Source of the DNA: Streptomyces sp. DH41
GTDB lineage: Bacteria; Actinomycetota; Actinomycetes; Streptomycetales; Streptomycetaceae
Length of the DNA stretch: 64,000 nucleotides
NCBI RefSeq assembly: GCF_029813785.1
Contig: NZ_JARVKY010000031.1
Span: 22,427-86,426, forward strand
Reading direction: 5' to 3'
Part shown: positions 16,777 to 24,903 of the stretch, one piece after another
How positions within the stretch are numbered: the stretch's first letter is position 1
Layout: every line of letters starts with the position of its first letter
Position numbers and translations under genes: made by a program
Notes under the pieces: generated by a model
The model's database searches: none
Told to the model about the DNA's origin: nothing
What the model saw: the letters and a program-made list of their open reading frames with translations, nothing else

Positions 16777-18474
16777 ATGACGTCCACCGTGCCCAACGCG
16801 ATCGAGCACGCAGACGAGCAGCAGCCGCCGATCACCATGTTCGGGCCGGACTTCCCGTACGCGTACGACGACTTCCTCGCCCACCCGGCGGGCCTCGGCC
16901 AGATACCGGCGACCGAGCACGGCACCGAGGTCGCGGTCATCGGCGGCGGCCTGTCCGGCATCGTGGCCGCCTACGAGCTGATGAAGATGGGCCTCAAGCC
17001 CGTCGTCTACGAGGCCGACCGGATCGGCGGCCGGCTGCGGACCGTCGGCTTCGACGGCTGCGACGAGTCGCTGACCGCCGAGATGGGCGCGATGCGCTTC
17101 CCGCCGTCCTCCACCGCTCTCCAGCACTACATCGACCTGGTGGGGCTCGAGACGCGCCCGTTCCCCAACCCCCTCGCCGAGGCGACGCCCTCGACCGTCG
17201 TCGACCTCAAGGGCGAGTCGCACTACGCCGAGACGCTCGACGACCTGCCCCAGGTCTACCGCGACGTCGCCGACGCCTGGGCGAAGTGCCTCGAGGAGGG
17301 CGCCGACTTCTCCGACATGAACCGCGCCCTGCGCGAGCGCGACGTCCCGCGCATCCGCGAGATCTGGGCGAAGCTGGTCGAGAAGTTCGACAACCAGACC
17401 TTCTACGGCTTCCTCTGCGACTCGGAGGCCTTCAGGTCCTTCCGCCACCGGGAGATCTTCGGCCAGGTCGGCTTCGGCACCGGCGGCTGGGACACCGACT
17501 TCCCCAACTCCATCCTGGAGATCCTCCGCGTCGTCTACACCGAGGCCGACGACCACCACCGCGGCATCGTCGGCGGCTCCCAGCAACTGCCGCTCAGGCT
17601 CTGGGAGCGCGAGCCGGAGAAGACCGTCCACTGGCCGTACGGCACCTCGCTGAAGTCCCTGCACACGGACGGCGAGCCGCGCCCGGCGGTGACCCGGCTC
17701 ACCCGCACCGCCGGCAACCGCATCACCGTGACCGACGCCGACGGCGACATCCGCACGTACCAGGCGGCGATCTTCACCGCCCAGTCCTGGATGCTGCTCT
17801 CGAAGATCGCGTGCGACGACTCGCTCTTCCCGATCGACCACTGGACGGCGATCGAGCGGACCCACTACATGGAGAGTTCCAAGCTCTTCGTGCCGGTGGA
17901 CCGCCCCTTCTGGCTGGACAAGGACGAGGACACGGGGCGGGACGTCATGTCGATGACGCTCACCGACCGCATGACCCGCGGCACCTACCTGCTGGACGAC
18001 GGCCCCGGCAAGCCCGCCGTCATCTGCCTCTCCTACACCTGGTGCGACGACAGCCTGAAGTGGCTGCCGCTGTCCGCGAACGAGCGGATGGAGGTCATGC
18101 TGAAGTCGCTGGGCGAGATCTACCCGAAGGTCGACATCCGGAAGCACGTCATCGGCAACCCGGTGACGGTCTCCTGGGAGAACGAGCCGTACTTCATGGG
18201 CGCGTTCAAGGCCAACCTCCCCGGTCACTACCGCTACCAGCGGCGCCTGTTCACACACTTCGTGCAGGACGAGCTGCCCGAGGACAAGCGGGGCATCTTC
18301 CTCGCCGGCGACGACATCTCCTGGACGGCCGGCTGGGCCGAGGGCGCCGTCCAGACCGCGCTGAACGCGGTCTGGGGCGTCATGCACCACTTCGGCGGGC
18401 AGACCGACGCGGCCAACCCGGGCCCGGGTGACGTCTACGACGAGATCGCGCCGGTCGAGCTTCCCGAGGACTGA
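16777..18474 (+). CDS. davB: Lysine 2-monooxygenase-like flavin amine oxidase
   Basis: 565 residues from ATG 16777 with AAGGAG upstream. The N-terminal FAD-binding motif is VAVIGGGLSGIVAAYELMK (53-71), then YEADRIGGRLRT. The C-terminal FAD loop is GIFLAGDDISWTAGWAEGAV. Long stretches agree with remembered P. putida DavB, including the pre-FAD block ITMFGPDFPYAYDDFLAHP, FGQVGFGTGGWDTDFPNS and SMTLTDRMTRGTYL. DavB converts L-lysine, oxygen and FAD to 5-aminovaleramide and CO2. Paired with davA it gives the first two steps of the 5-aminovalerate route. Later steps (transaminase, dehydrogenase) are not in this window. Phenylalanine- or tryptophan-acting relatives exist, so the substrate is not proven. 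Confidence 0.83.
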   Translation: MTSTVPNAIEHADEQQPPITMFGPDFPYAYDDFLAHPAGLGQIPATEHGTEVAVIGGGLSGIVAAYELMKMGLKPVVYEADRIGGRLRTVGFDGCDESLTAEMGAMRFPPSSTALQHYIDLVGLETRPFPNPLAEATPSTVVDLKGESHYAETLDDLPQVYRDVADAWAKCLEEGADFSDMNRALRERDVPRIREIWAKLVEKFDNQTFYGFLCDSEAFRSFRHREIFGQVGFGTGGWDTDFPNSILEILRVVYTEADDHHRGIVGGSQQLPLRLWEREPEKTVHWPYGTSLKSLHTDGEPRPAVTRLTRTAGNRITVTDADGDIRTYQAAIFTAQSWMLLSKIACDDSLFPIDHWTAIERTHYMESSKLFVPVDRPFWLDKDEDTGRDVMSMTLTDRMTRGTYLLDDGPGKPAVICLSYTWCDDSLKWLPLSANERMEVMLKSLGEIYPKVDIRKHVIGNPVTVSWENEPYFMGAFKANLPGHYRYQRRLFTHFVQDELPEDKRGIFLAGDDISWTAGWAEGAVQTALNAVWGVMHHFGGQTDAANPGPGDVYDEIAPVELPED

Positions 18475-18486
18475 ACCTCCCGGCTG

Positions 18487-18514
18487 AGGGGGCCGCTGAG
18501 CCGGACGGCCCCCT
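18487..18514. terminator. Bidirectional hairpin between davB and the LLM oxidoreductase
   Basis: Perfect 9-bp stem AGGGGGCCG (18487-18495) with CGGCCCCCT (18506-18514) and a 10-nt loop, in the 38-bp gap between convergent genes. It reaches into the stop codon of the minus-strand gene. Confidence 0.75.
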
Positions 18515-19439
18515 AGACCCCGGCCGCGCGAGCCTTCTCGTACACCTCGGCGGCCAGATCCTTCAGCTCCCCGGCGTCCCGTGCGGAGCCCTGGAGGTCG
18601 ATGAGGATCTCGTCGAGGCCGATCCCGGCGTGCGCGGCGAGATCCTCGACGATCTGGTCGACGCTGCCGTGGAAGGGGCGGCGGTCGGTGCCCCCTCGAC
18701 CCGACGCGCGGTACCGGGTGTTGACCCGCAGCACCGTGCGGATCGGCTCCGTGCGGCCCCGCTCGGCGGCCAGGTCCTGAAGCCGCCGCAACTGTCCGGC
18801 CACGGTCTCGGCGCCGATGCCGTTCGGCAGCCAGCCGTCGGCGTGGTCGACCAGCCGGCGCCGGGCCCGGCCGCTGCCGGCCGCCAGCAGGATCGGGATC
18901 GGCCGGGCGGGCTTGGGGCCGACCACGGCGGACGCGATCCTCGTGACGTCACCCTCGTACACCACCGGGTCCGGGCCCCAGACCGCGCGGCACACCTCGA
19001 TCAGCTCGTCCAGGGCCCGGCCGCGCTCGGCGAACGGCCGCCCGGACGCCGCGTACTCGTCGTGGGACCAGCCCGTGCCGAAGCCGGCGACGACCCGGCC
19101 GCCGCTCGCCGCGTCGAGCGTGGCCAGCGTCCTGGCCAGCTGGAACGGGACGTGCAACGGGGCGACCAGGACGCTGCTGCCCAACTCCGCCCGCTCGGTG
19201 GCCGCGGCGGCGAGGGTCAGGGTGACCAGCGGCTCCGCCACGCTCCGGTACTCGTCCGGCCAGGGCAGGCCCTCGATGCCGTACAGCCCCTGGGTGGCGG
19301 GCTCGGGGAACAGGGCCCGCTCGAAGACCCACAGGCTCTCGTAGCCCGTCCGTTCCGCCGCGCGGGCCACGTCGGGGACGTCCTTGCCGAGGTCGTACTG
19401 CCGCATCTGGGGGAGGCCGAGTCCGAGCCGGGTCGTCAT
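18513..19439 (-). CDS. LLM-class F420-dependent oxidoreductase
   Basis: 308 residues from ATG 19439. Luciferase-like TIM barrel: LGLGLPQMRQYDLG, YESLWVFERALFPEP, then ELGSSVLVAPLHVPFQLARTLATLD, SGGRVVAGFGTGW and KPARPIPILLAAGSGRARRRL. These blocks typify actinobacterial F420-dependent members that use deazaflavin for hydride transfer. The substrate is unknown. Single gene, convergent with davB. Confidence 0.9.
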   Translation of the reverse strand: MTTRLGLGLPQMRQYDLGKDVPDVARAAERTGYESLWVFERALFPEPATQGLYGIEGLPWPDEYRSVAEPLVTLTLAAAATERAELGSSVLVAPLHVPFQLARTLATLDAASGGRVVAGFGTGWSHDEYAASGRPFAERGRALDELIEVCRAVWGPDPVVYEGDVTRIASAVVGPKPARPIPILLAAGSGRARRRLVDHADGWLPNGIGAETVAGQLRRLQDLAAERGRTEPIRTVLRVNTRYRASGRGGTDRRPFHGSVDQIVEDLAAHAGIGLDEILIDLQGSARDAGELKDLAAEVYEKARAAGV

Positions 19440-19542
19440 GCCTGGGTGCTCCTTCGCAGTCGGGGTGCGATGTCGCCCGAGGTTTCAACGTACAGCGATC
19501 TCACGGCGGTTCCGGGAGCGCGCACCGGGCACCGGGGTCGGA

Positions 19543-20238
19543 TCAGTCCGGCAGCGGGGTGAGCAGCATGCGTCCCGCGAAGCCCACCGCGGAGTCCAGC
19601 CGCTCGGTGAACTCCCCGGCGACATCGGGCAGCCGGCGCAGCGCCCACAGCGCGCGGGCCGCCGTCCAGGTGGCGTCGCGGGCGCGCTCCAGACTCCAGG
19701 CGCCGAGCAGATGGGTCAGCGGATCGGCGACCTGGAGGACGTCCGGACCCGGCATCAGCTCGTCGCGGACGCGCTCCTCCAGCGACACGAGGAGATCGCC
19801 CACCCGGTCGAACTCGTCCTCCAGCTCGACGGGTTCGCAGCCGAGCGTACGACAGGTGGCCACCACGGCCAGCGCGAGATCGTGGCCGATGTGCGCGTTG
19901 ATGCCCGCCAGCGCGAACTGCAACGGCCGTACGCCGGGGTGGCGGCGGAACTGGAACAGGGGCCGCCAGCACGCGGGCGGACGGCGTCCCTCCTCGAGCG
20001 CGTCGACGGCGGCCAGGTAGCGCTCCGCGAACCGCACGTCCAGCGCGATCGCCGCCCGCGCGTCCCCGAGACGACCGCTGTCGATGTGCCGGTCGACCGC
20101 CTCGGTGACGGCCAGGTAGACGCGGTTGAAGACCGCCACCCCGTCCCGGGCGGGCAGCGTCGTGTCGAGGGCACGCATCCGGGAGAGGACGGCGTCCACC
20201 GTTTGGACGTCCGCCGTGACTTGTTCGCAGTACGCCAT
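19543..20238 (-). CDS. DUF5995 family protein
   Basis: 231 residues from ATG 20238, all-helical, with no signal peptide. The family-like block PLQFALAGINAHIGHDLALAV is the most conserved-looking stretch and carries two histidines that could bind metal. Function unknown. It stands alone between the LLM gene and the cellulase, whose start lies 102 bp away on the opposite strand. Confidence 0.7.
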   Translation of the reverse strand: MAYCEQVTADVQTVDAVLSRMRALDTTLPARDGVAVFNRVYLAVTEAVDRHIDSGRLGDARAAIALDVRFAERYLAAVDALEEGRRPPACWRPLFQFRRHPGVRPLQFALAGINAHIGHDLALAVVATCRTLGCEPVELEDEFDRVGDLLVSLEERVRDELMPGPDVLQVADPLTHLLGAWSLERARDATWTAARALWALRRLPDVAGEFTERLDSAVGFAGRMLLTPLPD

Positions 20239-20340
20239 GGCGGCAGCGTGGCACCTTTAGGCTGACGGAAGTGCCGGCGGGCCCGACGCTTCCCCAGAAC
20301 GGGGGAACGCGCCCGTCGCGCGGGGGAGGGGGAACCCTAC

Positions 20341-21573
20341 GTGTCAGGCCTTCGTGCCCGGCGCCTGGCCGCTCGCAGGGCCGAGCGCAGGCGTGCCGCC
20401 CGCCGCAGCGCGATGGTCGCGGCGGCGTCCGTCGTGGTCGCGGTGGGCACCGCGACCGGAATGCTGTCCGCGCTCGGTGACGACGGCGGCGGTATGGACG
20501 AGGCCCGTCCAAAGGTGACGCGGTCGCCGCTGTTGCGGTCCCTGCCCGTAGTGCCGTCCCCGTCCGTGTCGGCGACGCCGTCGGTCTCCGCCTCGGCCTC
20601 GCCCTCCGCCTCGGCGAGGAGGACGAGCCCCGGCCCCTCGCCGAAGCCGAAGAGGAAGTCCGGGACGTCGGAGAAGTCCGACGCGCAGGAGTCCCGGACC
20701 TCCCCGGCCTCCACCCGCCTCTACCGGCACCCCGAATCGCAGGTCCTCGACTGGGTCCGGGCCCACCCCGACGACCCGCGCCAGGACGTCATCCGGTCCC
20801 GCATAGCCGACCACCCGGCCGCCGTGTGGTTCGCCGACTACACGCCCGGGACCATCACCTCCCGGGTCCGCGCCGTCACGTCGGGCGGTGCCGAGGCGGG
20901 CCGGGTGCCCGTGGTGGTGCCGTACGCGATACCCGACCGGGACTGCGGCGGCCACTCCCAGGGCGGGGCGCCCGACCTCGACGCCTACGACGACTGGATC
21001 GACCGCTTCGCCGCCGGGCTCGGCTCCGGTGACGTCATCGTCGTCCTGGAGCCCGACTCGGTCGCCCAGGCGGAGTGCATGTCCGCGGATGAGCGCGCCG
21101 ACCGCTTCGCCTCCCTGGCCCGGGCCGGCCGGGTCCTGAAGGACGCCAACCCGAACGCCCGGGTCTACTTCGACGCGGGGCACTCCGGCTGGCACGCGCC
21201 CGCCAAGCAGGCGGGCTGGCTGAGGCAGGCGGGCGCCGCCTCGGCCGACTCCTCCGACGGCATCTTCAGCAACGTGTCCAACTTCCACACCACCGCCGAC
21301 GAGGTCACCTACGACCGCGCGGTCCTCGACGCCCTCGGCGGCCCCCCGAGCCTGGGCGCCGTCATCGACACCAGCCGCAACGGCAACGGCGCCCCGGCCG
21401 ACGGCGAGTGGTGCGACCCGGCCGGCCGCGAGATCGGCCGCGCGCCGACCCTGAGCACCGGCATGGGGCGCGTCGACGCCTACCTGTGGGTCAAGCTGCC
21501 CGGGGAGTCGGACGGCTGCAAGGGCAAACCGGGCACGTTCACGCCGTCCTACGCCTACGACTTGGCACGCTGA
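20341..21573 (+). CDS. Glycoside hydrolase family 6 (endoglucanase-type), secreted or membrane-anchored
   Basis: 410 residues from GTG 20341. A basic Arg-rich N terminus precedes one hydrophobic segment (about 24-45), then a Ser/Pro/Lys-rich linker (about 60-120) and a GH6 catalytic domain. Catalytic residues are seen in VVVPYAIPDRDCGG (Asp201 region, acid) and VIVVLEPDSVAQ (Asp239 region), with the substrate-loop DTSRNGNG. GH6 enzymes cleave beta-1,4-glucan with inversion. The linker lies N-terminal to the catalytic domain and there is no cellulose-binding module, so the hydrophobic segment may anchor it to the membrane. Confidence 0.88.
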   Translation: MSGLRARRLAARRAERRRAARRSAMVAAASVVVAVGTATGMLSALGDDGGGMDEARPKVTRSPLLRSLPVVPSPSVSATPSVSASASPSASARRTSPGPSPKPKRKSGTSEKSDAQESRTSPASTRLYRHPESQVLDWVRAHPDDPRQDVIRSRIADHPAAVWFADYTPGTITSRVRAVTSGGAEAGRVPVVVPYAIPDRDCGGHSQGGAPDLDAYDDWIDRFAAGLGSGDVIVVLEPDSVAQAECMSADERADRFASLARAGRVLKDANPNARVYFDAGHSGWHAPAKQAGWLRQAGAASADSSDGIFSNVSNFHTTADEVTYDRAVLDALGGPPSLGAVIDTSRNGNGAPADGEWCDPAGREIGRAPTLSTGMGRVDAYLWVKLPGESDGCKGKPGTFTPSYAYDLAR

Positions 21574-22967
21574 GACCCGTCACCGCCGTCCTTGGCCTTC
21601 TCGTCGTACGACGACGTGCCCTCGTCCAGCAGCGGCCCCTGCGTCTTGAGGTGGGCCGGGGCGAAGGCCCGCAGCGCGTGGTAGCCGGTGATGACGACCA
21701 CGGTGCCGAGCGCGATGCCGCTGAGCGAGAAGGTGTCGGTGAACTCCATGCTGACGTTGCCGACGCCGATGATGATGCCCGCGGCGGCCGGCACCAGGTT
21801 CAGCGGATTGCGCAGGTCCACCTTGGCGTTGATCCAGATCTGCGCGCCGAGCAGGCCGATCATGCCGTAGAGGATGACCGTGATGCCGCCCAGCACACCG
21901 CCGGGGATCGCGGCCACGACCGCGCCGAACTTCGGACAGAGACCGAAGAGGAGGGCGAAGCCCGCGGCGGCCCAGTAGGCGGCCGTCGAGTAGACCCGGG
22001 TCGCGGCCATCACACCGATGTTCTCGGAGTACGTCGTGTTCGGCGGGCCGCCGACCGCGGTGGACAGCATCGAGCCGACGCCGTCCGCGGAGATCGCCGT
22101 GCCGAGCTTGTCGTCGAGGTTGTCGCCGGTCATCTCGCCGACCGCCTTGACGTGCCCGGCGTTCTCCGCGACCAGCGCGATGACGACCGGCAGGGCGACC
22201 AGGATCGCCGACCACTCGAAGCTCGGCCCGTGGAAGGACGGCAGCCCGATCCAGTCGGCCTGGCCCACGGCGGAGAAGTCCAGCCGCCAGTGGTCGGTGA
22301 GCTTCCCGCTGCCGTCCACCGAGTGGATCTTCCCGAAGACCTGGTCGAGGACCCAGGAGAGGACGTATCCGAAGACCAGCCCCAGGAAGATCGCGATCCG
22401 GGACCAGAAACCGCGCAGGCAGACCACGGCCAGACCGGTGAACAGCATCACCAGCAGCGCCGTCCACTGGTCCTGCGGCCAGTAGGTGGAGGCGGTGACG
22501 GGGGCCAGGTTGAAGCCGATCAGCATCACCACCGCGCCGGTGACGATCGGCGGCATCGCGGCGTGGATGATCCGTGCCCCGAACCGCTGCACGGCGAGCC
22601 CCACCAGGAACAGCGCGGCACCGACGACGAGAACCGCGCCGGTCACCGTGGCGCTGGTGCCGCCCTGGGCCCGGATGACGGCGGCGACGCCGACGAAGGA
22701 GAGCGAGCAGCCGAGGTAGCTGGGCACCCGGCCGCGGGTGGCGAGCAGGAAGATGACGGTCGCCACGCCCGACATCATGATCGCGAGGTTGGGGTCCAGG
22801 CCCATCAGGACCGGAGCCACGAAGGACGCCCCGAACATGGCCACCACATGCTGGGCGCCGAGCCCGGCCGTGCGGGGCCACGAGAGCCGTTCGTCGGGGC
22901 GGACCACCGCTCCGGGGGCGGGTACCTTTCCGTCCCCGTGCAGCTTCCAGCGCACGCCGAGGTCCAT
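21555..22967 (-). CDS. NCS2-family uracil/xanthine permease
   Basis: 470 residues from ATG 22967. The start is supported by family N termini (WKLHGDGKVP precedes the first helix). About 14 hydrophobic segments are present. Family signatures include LGAQHVVAMFGASFVAPVLMG, the NAGHVKAVGEMTGDNLD segment with the substrate-contact Glu, and SMLSTAVGGPPNTTYSENIG. It is a proton/nucleobase symporter for uracil or xanthine. The 3' end overlaps the cellulase gene by 19 bp. Confidence 0.93.
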   Translation of the reverse strand: MDLGVRWKLHGDGKVPAPGAVVRPDERLSWPRTAGLGAQHVVAMFGASFVAPVLMGLDPNLAIMMSGVATVIFLLATRGRVPSYLGCSLSFVGVAAVIRAQGGTSATVTGAVLVVGAALFLVGLAVQRFGARIIHAAMPPIVTGAVVMLIGFNLAPVTASTYWPQDQWTALLVMLFTGLAVVCLRGFWSRIAIFLGLVFGYVLSWVLDQVFGKIHSVDGSGKLTDHWRLDFSAVGQADWIGLPSFHGPSFEWSAILVALPVVIALVAENAGHVKAVGEMTGDNLDDKLGTAISADGVGSMLSTAVGGPPNTTYSENIGVMAATRVYSTAAYWAAAGFALLFGLCPKFGAVVAAIPGGVLGGITVILYGMIGLLGAQIWINAKVDLRNPLNLVPAAAGIIIGVGNVSMEFTDTFSLSGIALGTVVVITGYHALRAFAPAHLKTQGPLLDEGTSSYDEKAKDGGDGSQRAKS

Positions 22968-23142
22968 GGTGAGGTTTCGCTTTCTCTGTACGTGAGGACT
23001 GTCCGGACCATTGTCAGGGGTGCCGCGTGGTCCCACGTCCCGCGCCCCCGGCTGACCAGCACCTTCCTGGTCATCGATACTGAGCGACCGCTTAGGATGG
23101 AGTGGATCCGCCGTACGTGAGACAAGACCAGGAGTCCCGCCC

Positions 23143-23601
23143 GTGACCGCCGAAGCCCCCGCCGCCCCCGTTCTCTCCTACGGCCGGCTCGTCCCCGTCA
23201 CCGTCCACTTCGACGACCTGGACGCGCTCGGCCTGCTGCACAACGCCCGCTACCCGGTGATGGTCGAACGGGCCTGGGCCGAGCTGTGGACCGAGCACGG
23301 CTTCCGGTTCGAGGGCGACTGGGCGGCGGCCGGTGACGCCTGCAACGCGGTCAAGGAACTGACGATCACCTACGAGGCGCCCGTCACCCGGCCGGGCGCG
23401 TACGCCGTCCACCTCTGGCTGGACCGGCTCGGCACGACCGGGCTGACGTACGGCTTCCGCTTCTGCTCCGCGGACGGCGCCACCACCTACGCCCGCGGCA
23501 CCCGCGTGCTGGTCCGGCTGGACTCCGGGACGCTGCGCCCGGCGCCGTGGAGCGACACCTTCAGGACTGCCGGTCGGGCACTGCTGCGTTCGGCGGACTG
23601 A
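23143..23601 (+). CDS. Hotdog-fold acyl-CoA thioesterase (4HBT type)
   Basis: 152 residues from GTG 23143 with AGGAG 8 nt upstream. The hotdog signature VHFDDLDALGLLHNARYPVMVERA carries the family Asp and the HN pair, followed by a beta-strand-rich C-terminal half (ITYEAPVTRPGAYAVHLWLD). Such proteins hydrolyse acyl-CoA esters in the cytosol. The substrate is not visible. It overlaps the convergent MFS gene by 41 bp. Confidence 0.86.
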   Translation: MTAEAPAAPVLSYGRLVPVTVHFDDLDALGLLHNARYPVMVERAWAELWTEHGFRFEGDWAAAGDACNAVKELTITYEAPVTRPGAYAVHLWLDRLGTTGLTYGFRFCSADGATTYARGTRVLVRLDSGTLRPAPWSDTFRTAGRALLRSAD

Positions 23602-24772
23602 CCTTCCGGCGCTCCCGGTCCCCGGCGCGCAGCACCTTCGCGAACACCACCAGGCAGAAGGCCAGCGCCGTCACCAGACCGAACGACACCACCAGGCTGG
23701 TCGCCTGGGCCAGACCGCCGATCGCGCTCGGGGCGACCAGACCGGAGGTGTACGTGATGGTGGCGACGCCCGCGATGGCCAGGCTGGGGTTGGAGCCGGC
23801 GCGGCCGGCCGCGGCGAAGCACAGCGGGATGACGACGGCGATGCCGAGACCCATCAGCGCGAAGCCGGTCATCGCCACCGCCGGATGGCCCCCGGCGACG
23901 ATGAGCAGACCGCCCAGGGTGGCCAGCACACCGCTCACCCGGACCGTGCGCACCGCGCCGAACCGGTCCACCACCTTGTCCCCGGCGAACCGGGCCAGCG
24001 CCATGGTCAGCGTGAAGCCCGTCGTGCACGCCGCCGCCAGACCGGCCGAGGCCTCCAGCTGGTCCCGCAGGTAGACCGCCGACCAGTCCAGGCTCGCGCC
24101 CTCGGCGAACACCGCGCAGAACCCGACCGCGCCGATCAGCAACGCCGACCTGGGCGGCAGCGCGAACCTCGGCGGCGGATCCTCGTCCTCGGCGGGCTGG
24201 AGGTCCAGCACCCGGGAGCAGGCCACCAGGCCCGCCACCGTCAGCACCGCGGCGGCCAGGGCGTGGTGCAGCCGGGCGTCCGCGCCCAGGTGGGCGGCGA
24301 GCGTGCCGGCCGCCGAGCCGATCAGGGCGCCCGCGCTCCACATACCGTGCAGGCCCGACATGATCGACTTGTCGAGCCGGTTCTCGATCTCGACACCGAG
24401 CGCGTTCATCGCCACGTCCGACATGCCCGCCGTGGCGCCGTAGACGAACAGGGCGAGACACAGGGTGAGCAGGTTCGGCGAGAGGGACGGCAGGACGAGG
24501 GCCAGCGTCCACAGGGCCAGCAGGCCCCGCAGGGCGGTGCGGGCACCGAAGCGGTGGCTGACGCGGCCTGCCAGCGGCATGGCGACCGACGCGCCGAGCG
24601 CCGGGAAGGCGAGCGCTAGGCCCAACTGGCCCGCGCTCACCCCGGCATGGTCCTGGATCCACGGCACGCGCGTCGCGAACGAGCCGGTGACGGCCCCGTG
24701 CACGGCGAAAACGGCCGCCACGGCGTACCGGGCGCTCCTCACCTCGCGTCGCTCGTAGACCACTGTGCTCAT
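23561..24772 (-). CDS. MFS transporter, divergent from a ROK regulator
   Basis: 403 residues from ATG 24772. Twelve hydrophobic segments. Motif A-like GRVSHRFGARTALRG follows helix 2, and GDKVVDRFGAVRTVRV is the second copy after helix 8, showing the internal duplication of the MFS fold. FVYGATAGMSDVAMNALGVEIE is typical of the sugar/fucose-permease-like branch. An inverted repeat operator sits in the 131-bp gap to the ROK gene, so the ROK protein probably controls it. The substrate may be a sugar, by inference. Confidence 0.86.
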   Translation of the reverse strand: MSTVVYERREVRSARYAVAAVFAVHGAVTGSFATRVPWIQDHAGVSAGQLGLALAFPALGASVAMPLAGRVSHRFGARTALRGLLALWTLALVLPSLSPNLLTLCLALFVYGATAGMSDVAMNALGVEIENRLDKSIMSGLHGMWSAGALIGSAAGTLAAHLGADARLHHALAAAVLTVAGLVACSRVLDLQPAEDEDPPPRFALPPRSALLIGAVGFCAVFAEGASLDWSAVYLRDQLEASAGLAAACTTGFTLTMALARFAGDKVVDRFGAVRTVRVSGVLATLGGLLIVAGGHPAVAMTGFALMGLGIAVVIPLCFAAAGRAGSNPSLAIAGVATITYTSGLVAPSAIGGLAQATSLVVSFGLVTALAFCLVVFAKVLRAGDRERRKVSPPNAAVPDRQS

Positions 24773-24827
24773 TCTCCGGCCCTCCGTCGGGTCTGCCGTA
24801 CTGCCTGCCTCCACTGCGTCGCGTAAA

Positions 24828-24850
24828 CTATCAGGGTCCCTTCCTGATAG
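24828..24850. promoter_or_regulatory. Inverted-repeat operator between MFS and ROK genes
   Basis: CTATCAGG (24828-24835) and CCTGATAG (24843-24850) form a perfect 8-bp inverted repeat with a 7-bp spacer. TAGTTT on the minus strand overlaps it and could be the MFS -10. The location is typical of a ROK repressor site controlling both divergent genes. Confidence 0.72.
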
Positions 24851-24903
24851 ATAGGGGATTACCGGCGCGGACCCCCGCGCCGCCGATCTGGAAGGATCCC
24901 GGC

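Noticed and set aside
20239..20340. Small gene between DUF5995 and the cellulase
   Set aside because: No frame with a start, ribosome site and normal codon bias.
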